Assembly (NCBI GenBank): GCA_022592435.1
Contig: JABYQS010000778.1
Coordinates: 1 to 13,488, forward strand
Direction: 5' to 3'
Source: Cerioporus squamosus
Taxonomy: Eukaryota > Basidiomycota > Agaricomycetes > Polyporales > Polyporaceae
Length of the DNA: 13,488 bases
The translations under genes and the position numbers were made by a program. The notes beneath the pieces were generated by a model, which was not told the DNA's origin, ran no database searches, and saw only the letters and a program-made list of their open reading frames with translations. Each line of letters begins with the position of its first letter. The first letter of the stretch is position 1. Shown one piece after another: positions 8,054 through 13,488 of the stretch.

Positions 8054-8830
8054 ATCGCAGCGACATGGCGAACCACGTATAGGTCAAGCAGACTCACTGC
8101 TGAAGTCATCACGGGCCGACACTCCACCAAGTCGTGCTGTACAATGGTCAGTTCAGTTCTCCAATCTGTTTCAGGGAAGTGGCTGCATAGTCGTCTAACA
8201 GGAAGCATCTACTTCATGTGAGCCACGAGATGTCTTAATCGCAGAACTCAAAGCGCTTACCTCTTCGCGCAGAGTGCTCGCGACGTTGAACATCTTGCAT
8301 ATTGTCCTGACAGCACTCTCCGTAAGTCGGTTATTTCTCTCGCGTCTGGACATGCTAGACCCGTTCCCGCAGTTTAAGCTCCCCTCTGGCTCGGAGAGCT
8401 ACGTGATCAACTTCATCGACCCGTGAGCGACTCTTCGGCTCGTTTCCGCAACGAGCCTTTCTCATGCTTGACACTCTGCAGTATTGGATCGATCCTGGTC
8501 TGCCGCTTCCTCCTCAGTCTCCAAGAAGCGCAGCAGAACACTCGCCCCAGCTCGGGGACCACACCCTCTTTCGTAGCGCCTGACTTCGTCGGGGTCCGCA
8601 TCCGCGTCGCAGTCACCGTCCTTCGCCGCGCCGCTGGCTGGATTTGTCCACATGGGCTTGACCTCCAGCGACGCCCCTGGAATTCCGACTTGGATTTTGC
8701 GTGGGACACAGCGAGCGAGCTTGAGAGACGAGGAAGTGACAGCACCGCAGTCAGTGCGAGCGAGCCGGAGAAGAATGGGAGCGTGTCGAGCATGGAAGAT
8801 TTCATGTCGAAGACACCTGTCAGTATATAG

Positions 8831-9453
8831 ATGAGCTGTACTAGTCGGCACGATGCATGTGTACGATGATGCGTTGGCTGCGGCTCGGACCCGCAGTGCT
8901 GCTTGAAGACCTCTGCGGTATAGTGACCACTGCGTGTGTGGTCAGCACCACCACCAACGTGTTTTCTGCTCAGGGTTGCCGTGACTTGGGCTCGATTGAT
9001 GTAGCGACAGAGGCTCGCGCGAAGGTATTGCAACGTGGCACTCCGACGGAGATGCTGACTCCTTCGAAGTAACGATGCATTGACTAGGGCTCAGAACGGC
9101 CCCTCCTATCTGATTTGACTAGTGAGAAATGGCGCTAACAGTACATGTAAGCGTGAAGAGCAAAGGAACGACGAGGAGAAGAGGACGACTGGTGCGACAC
9201 AATGTACTTAAGGTAGCGGACAGATCGGAACGAATGAACGTGGCTTTCGAGCCCTGGAAGAGTTACAACAGCGGAATACACGTATTAGCGATCAGACATA
9301 GCGGTACAACTGCGCACCTCAGTCAGTAACATCCTGCAGGTCAGCGGAGGGGGCGACGCACCAGATATAGCACAGATGGTACAAGATACTTCTCGCATCT
9401 ATAAGCTGCGGCACTCAGGCGAATGAACGTGGAGGGTGTCGATGAAATCGCTG
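8831..9453. other. Convergent spacer between the two DUF6533 genes
   Basis: Both flanking genes end toward this 0.6-kb stretch, so it should carry two 3' untranslated regions and polyadenylation sites. I see no gene, RNA or notable repeat in it. A TACTAGT heptamer occurs at 8839-8845 but lacks the closing TA. Confidence 0.45.
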
Positions 9454-10815
9454 TCAGGCTTTGTCCCAAGCAGGCTCTGTACGAATGCATGTCAGACATC
9501 GCAAGGACGAGGAATAAGACGAACACATACCATCTGTGATCCGTTCTATGGTGACCATGATCCCCGGGCCCAGGTCTCGAGCGCGCGGGAAATGTCCAAA
9601 GCTAGACATATGCGACATCTCCACGTCGGTCCCGTATGTCGAGTGGTAGTACGACGCCGTAGAACGCCTCGGATTCAGGACAAGTCGGGATCCCTGTGAG
9701 AGCAAGAGTCAGACGACTAGAAGCGGACGAGACGAGCGTGGGTAGACTTACCGCAAAGGACATGACTACCAGGAGCCAGCTGACGGTTATCGTTAGCGTA
9801 CGACGGGTCAATGATCGAGGGAAGCTGGAGACGCACGTATAGCATATCCCTGTCAGCGTCGAGTGGACGTATTTGTACAGCATCATGTTCACGAGCATGA
9901 CGAGGAAGATGAGCGTGTATGCCCACGTCCCATCTGTGACGAACTGTTGCATGATAGGCCCTTTGCCCCATCCCTGCTTGACGGCATCGATGAATTTCAC
10001 GATTGTGAGCACGAAGAGCACCGTCTCGAATGCGAGGGAGATCATCCTGATGGGGCAACTGCATGAGCGATGGCGGGAGGCGAATAGATCGCACGCTGAC
10101 GTACCATAGTATTGGAAGATAGAGGGGCTAGAGGTGACGTAACACTCGTTGTTGTATGTCAGACGCGGGGTGACCACGACGAGGATGTAGCAGAGGGAAG
10201 TGAGTTCGGCGATAAAGAGGGATCCGAGAAAGACTAGAAGATAGCGATTTCTACTATAGAGGGCGTACACTGTCTCGCAGACCTGAGCTTTTGTCACGCA
10301 ACAGAGAGAACGTCGCTTACCACGAGTTACAAGGATCACGTCTACCGTGGTGACGATCACTTGTAAGAGCACACCCTGCACTACTTGCCAGGTGGCGCAT
10401 TGGTCGGACGTGAAGGCCAGGCCGGTGGTGCCGTTGACATTGATAGCAAGGAGGGCACTGGAGAACTGCAGTTAGCGTAGCGGAGGCAGGACGACTACGC
10501 GCGCACGCACAGCTGGACCAGCCACGGGAGATACCGGGCGATGAGGTACAAAACTTTAGCGGGTGTCCAACCGCGCCTCCTGCACGACCTCATGAGCGTG
10601 CGAGAACGAAGAGACGATGCCAGCGCATTCACCTCCATATCAGGTCAATCTGCAGAGAGTCGTTCAATTCGGCACCGCGGGAAGATAAACGACATGCGTA
10701 CCTCCTCGGATAGCGTCACCAGAACGTCCCAGGTGAGGACCGTCACGCAGGCGACCTCACTGTAACTTAGGTCGCGCGAGCGGGCGAAGTTCACGAACGA
10801 CTCTGACAGCACCAT
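9454..10815 (-). CDS. DUF6533-family seven-helix membrane protein, intact
   Basis: This is a paralogue of the gene at 7094-8830; the family's function is unknown. Read right to left, nine exons (10702-10815, 10633-10649, 10511-10579, 10321-10457, 10101-10269, 9837-10058, 9752-9779, 9531-9693, 9454-9476) give 942 nt, 313 residues and a stop, with every junction in phase. Exon 2 is only 17 nt. The ATG at 10815 (MVLSESFVNFARSRDL) leads into the conserved N-terminal block: VACVTVLTWDVLVTLSEE, IDLIWRRRGWTPAKVLYL and ARYLP. A loop with INVNGTTGLAFTSDQCATW follows, then helices around VIVTTVDVILVTRVYALYSRNR, YLLVFLGSLFIAELTSL, LAFETVLFVLTIVKF, YTLIFLVMLVNMMLYKYV and WLLVVMSFA, and then GSRLVLNPRR and a polar tail. 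The intron at 10059-10100 uses GTCAGC; a better GTACGT five bases upstream would break the frame. Confidence 0.87.
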
Positions 10816-10920
10816 AACGGGCCACCAGAGCACGTCCGCATGAGAATTTGGTGGCGCACGGCAGGGAAAGGAGGGGTTCTGAGAGCGGGGGATGTACGTG
10901 GGCCTTCGCGTGGTCCGAAT

Positions 10921-10929
10921 CTTTATAAC
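10921..10929 (-). promoter_or_regulatory. TATA box of the second DUF6533 gene
   Basis: GTTATAAAG on the minus strand lies about 106 nt before the ATG at 10815. Confidence 0.5.
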
Positions 10930-11803
10930 ATCTTCGAAGATGGCAGTTTCCATGCAAGAGCTCCACTTGTAGGCACGCAGGAGACGTCCAACGCTGGGTG
11001 GTGGATCATCAGGCTGATCCGCGGGAGGACGTCCATCGTGAACTTGAGCGAGCGGAACATCGGGTCAGAAGCCCTGCGGATGCCTGCAGACGGGAGACTC
11101 GCGACAGAGGAATGGAATATCTGCCGGTCCATCCAGACGCATATGTACGGCTTGGAGGATGTATATACTTTGGCTGATAGCCAGTTGGCGTTAGGGGATG
11201 CTGGGTGTCGCTCGGCTCGGGACAGAAGCAACCGCCGAGATGAGCGGACGAAGAGCCCCCAGAGGTCTGGCGGGCATTGCCGCTTTGTCGCACGTCAAGA
11301 TTTTCAATTCCTTGTGGCGAAGAGTTGCTAGATGCTTATCGTCAGTGTAATATCGCGAAACATGCAAGACGATGCTCACAAATAGTAACTCACGAGGGAT
11401 CCGCGTCGCCTACGACACCGCTGGACTGCGCTCTAGCCGAGACCCGAGTACGTCCCTTACTGAGAGATTGTACAGTACCAAGCAAGCCTGTCGAGCATAG
11501 GCATAGGCATGAACCGGTGGCGTACACGGTGTCACTGGCTAATGAGTAGAACTGAAAGGTTCAGGGGCGACTCGGAGCCGCGACGTGGCGAAGTTTGCGA
11601 GGTGGTTGAATCTGTGAGGGTCGCTAGTCTTGTTCCTCGTTCGAAGTCAACGGACGCAGTCTGGATGATAGTCGAAAGTCTTCATCCTCATACCCGAGCC
11701 TCGATGTCGCGGTGAGTGTCACAGACTGAGACGAGCTCGAGAGTGAACAGTTACGCTAGCTATCAGGTTAGGACCCATGTAAGTAGTGTAAGAAAATAGC
11801 ATA

Positions 11804-11834
11804 ACTAAGTCAGTTAGTAACTCACTAAGTCAGT
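11804..11834. repeat. Short direct repeat, 11 nt twice at 20-nt spacing
   Basis: ACTAAGTCAGT occurs at 11804-11814 and again at 11824-11834. The first copy also forms a small palindrome with the adjoining TTAGT. Confidence 0.6.
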
Positions 11835-12017
11835 GCGTTATTGTGATCTGGCGTCTCTCGTCAGCACTTCACGGCGGGCATAGCTCCGAAATTGGTGGCG
11901 AGAAATCTTCGTGTAATCCTCGACTGAGCTCAGCTGCCGCGGAGTTTCTGACAATATTATCAGGTTCCGAAAGTCTGACCTTTCACAGAACGTTTACGGT
12001 CTTACATGGGCCCAAGA

Positions 12018-12124
12018 AAGGACACCTTTGTCCGGAATTTTGCGCCTCTGGAAAGGTACGAGAAATATTACCTTCAACTGAACTTCCTTGACGCACGAAA
12101 CGATAGTGGGACAAAGGTGTCCTT
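12018..12124. repeat. 16-nt perfect inverted repeat with 75-nt spacer
   Basis: AAGGACACCTTTGTCC at 12018-12033 is exactly mirrored by GGACAAAGGTGTCCTT at 12109-12124. Allowing one gap the arms extend outward by a few bases (AGAA). Inside, AAGGTA and TACCTT can form a second six-base stem. It could be a hairpin RNA, a small MITE or a deleted element. Confidence 0.7.
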
Positions 12125-13488
12125 CTATGGTCATTCTCCACTGATTATCAGAAGATTTCCCCCTCTATCAAGATTTCTAGTCACCAGATAGCGAAGACAA
12201 AGGTAACCTGTCTAGCCAAACTTTTCGGACGCTAAAGAATGGGGACGGGCAATGGCTGCAAGCAGAAAGAAATGCTTAGTCATCACGCGCCCGCACAAAG
12301 TGTGGTCCTGGCGCGGGAGGCATGAGGGAGCAGACGCTCGCGCGCTGCGCCAGGCTCGCGCGAGGGCGCGTCCTCTCATACTCCTCGCATCTTGGTCCCT
12401 GCTCCTCTCTTTCCTCCCCTGGGCAATCCGTCACTTACCTATGAGGTACGGATTGCCATCATCCAACTGTTCTGCGGGAATGCGCGGTGATACGGGTGCA
12501 GAACGACAGTCGCAGCCAGTGGGATGTCTCGACTCTACGCCATCACGTGACGGCGTTTGGCACGTCGGTGGCTGAGAAAATCCCCACGCGCCCAGGTCGC
12601 ACCTACTAGCGCGTACCTCGAGATTGCGCAAAAGATGCACTCTTCTCATGTGCTCTGGTGGCCTCAAAACTTGCTGCGCTCGACTCTGGAAGGCCGGGTG
12701 CATGTTTTACCTGTAAAATATGCGTACTACAGAAGTGTGTACAGCTCTATGGATACCGGCTCTTCTCGGTTTTGCTTGTTCTCATGAGATGTTCGACAGG
12801 CGACACATTGCCCCAGGTACCCCGAGTCGATGGAGCCCTATTGAGGGACCATGCAGAGACCGTGCGGCCTTGTAAACTTCGGCGAATTTCGTGTACCACA
12901 TTCTGGGAGCGCTCGGCAGGGAACAAACACATACAAACACGGATGGCTCGCAGCCATTGCCCGTCCCCATAAAGAAGTCTGGAGTACGCTACAATTAAGG
13001 CCTTCCATTATCTCACCGGGAAAGTTGGCGAAAGGCGTCCTTTTCTGCGTCCTAAAGTGACGGGTGCAGTCCCACGAATGGTAAGGTTTTCCGCACTCTA
13101 TTATGTTGTTATAAATCCCGCGGCAGCTGAGCTACATGGAGGATTACACAAAGATTTCTCGCCGCCGGTTCCGGGGCAGTGCCCGCCGTGCTTCGTCCCC
13201 CCGCCAAGCTGCCCCCCCACTTAGAATCCCGACAATATTCATAGCGATTGAATCTCGCTCTAGTCCAGATAGGCTGTTGATGCAACATCTACTCGGAGAA
13301 AGACCCACAGATGATTGTCTTGGCACTCTTGGCACTGAACCCACTACTAACTAGCCGTTGAAAATGCCTACGAACCACCTACAGGTCCTACACAGCCGAC
13401 ACCTGGTCGCTGTTCATACGAGCACTATGTTTTACTCATTTGCATAGGTCCTGGTAGAGGACCCACATCAATCCCGAATTCCTCTTAC

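Larger units (their letters stand above)
7094..8830 (+). pseudogene. DUF6533-family seven-helix membrane protein, frame-broken, probable pseudogene
   Basis: This is an integral membrane protein of the Agaricomycete DUF6533 family, whose function is unknown. Exon blocks are 7094-7128, 7183-7217, 7277 to about 7440, about 7500-7604, 7657-7754, 7811-7899, 8006-8217, 8273-8321, 8373-8422 and 8482-8830. Family landmarks run in order: LVFDWIISSGSEVNLIWR and LYVFNRY (the DUF6533 region), LFSSLRVYALSGQHR, a polar loop with PPYNCYLDSTTSPS, FLSRAASTLADFIA, ATWRTTYRSSRL, GSIYFIVLATLNILHIVLTALS, then IDPIGSILVCRFLLSLQEAQQ and a Ser/Glu-rich cytoplasmic tail. Three places break the frame. The junction near 7440/7500 is out of phase with the strong GTACGT donor. 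The 7899/8006 junction needs a 2-nt exon. A single extra T at 8053 separates DFIA from IAATW. The intact paralogue at 9454-10815 shows none of these. Confidence 0.75.
10930..13488. other. Long stretch without a recognised gene
   Basis: No family is recognisable in any frame. The longest open frames (about 10840-11331 plus, 10923-11231 and 12431-12703 minus) have no motif and no consistent splice chain. A GTAAGT donor on the minus strand at about 12437 and a TATAAATC at 13110 hint at unannotated transcripts. Composition turns more A+T-rich around 11750-12240, where short direct repeats and an inverted repeat occur; this could be remnant mobile DNA. Confidence 0.4.

Noticed and set aside
8839..8845. 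TACTAGT as another excision scar
   Set aside because: It is followed by CG rather than A, so the second TA is missing.
10840..11331. 163-codon open frame on the plus strand
   Set aside because: It overlaps the promoter region of the minus-strand DUF6533 gene and shows no domain or signal.
13110..13354. TATAAATC followed by a 72-codon open frame at 13136
   Set aside because: The ATG lies only about 26 nt after the box, where transcription would just be starting, and the product is Arg/Ser-rich without a motif.
13447..13463. Small hairpin GGTCCT-GGTAG-AGGACC
   Set aside because: A six-base stem is common by chance and no context gives it a role.
1..13488. tRNA genes and CRISPR arrays
   Set aside because: TTCGAA-type strings at 103 and 987 belong to the inverted repeats and lack tRNA context. 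No regularly spaced repeat array is present.

Overview
The window reads as nuclear DNA of a filamentous basidiomycete, probably an Agaricomycete. The genes have many short introns (about 42-74 nt), mostly GT-AG with CTGAC or CTAAC-like branch sites, each gene has a TATA-like box roughly 75-105 nt before its start, and the DUF6533 seven-helix membrane family is one that is very abundant in Agaricomycetes. No tRNA, rRNA, CRISPR array or recognisable transposase was found.

Layout. 6-2182 (minus): an NmrA-like NAD(P)-binding protein gene, cut by the left edge. Its fifth exon is interrupted by a 929-bp A+T-rich element (84-1012) with 29-nt terminal inverted repeats (28 of 29 identical) and a TA on each side. 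Removing the element plus one TA restores the reading frame exactly. 2183-4480: about 2.3 kb with no recognised protein, though a chain of good intron signals lies at 3036-3561. 4481-5995 (plus): a secreted glycoside hydrolase family 5 gene in seven exons, carrying an in-frame TAG created by six extra bases. 5996-7093: intergenic. 7094-8830 (plus): a DUF6533 membrane protein gene with frame problems, probably decaying. 8831-9453: convergent intergenic spacer. 9454-10815 (minus): a second DUF6533 gene, which splices cleanly into nine exons and 313 residues. 10816-13488: no convincing gene; a strong inverted repeat lies at 12018-12124.

The most interesting reading joins two of these loci. The element in the NmrA-like gene has ends CTAG.../...CGAG and a TA target. 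The extra bases that put a stop into the GH5 gene read TA-CTAG-TA, which is the footprint expected if an element of the same kind had inserted at a TA and later excised, leaving four terminal bases and the second TA. Two more octamers of this form (TACTAGTA at 7760, TACGAGTA at 3708) lie in the window. This suggests a short nonautonomous Tc1/mariner-like element active in this genome, with one resident copy and up to three scars. The resident copy and the six-base insertion are seen directly; the excision history is inference.

The genes do not look like a pathway or cluster. They are an oxidoreductase-like regulator, a secreted carbohydrase and two paralogous membrane proteins, each with its own promoter.
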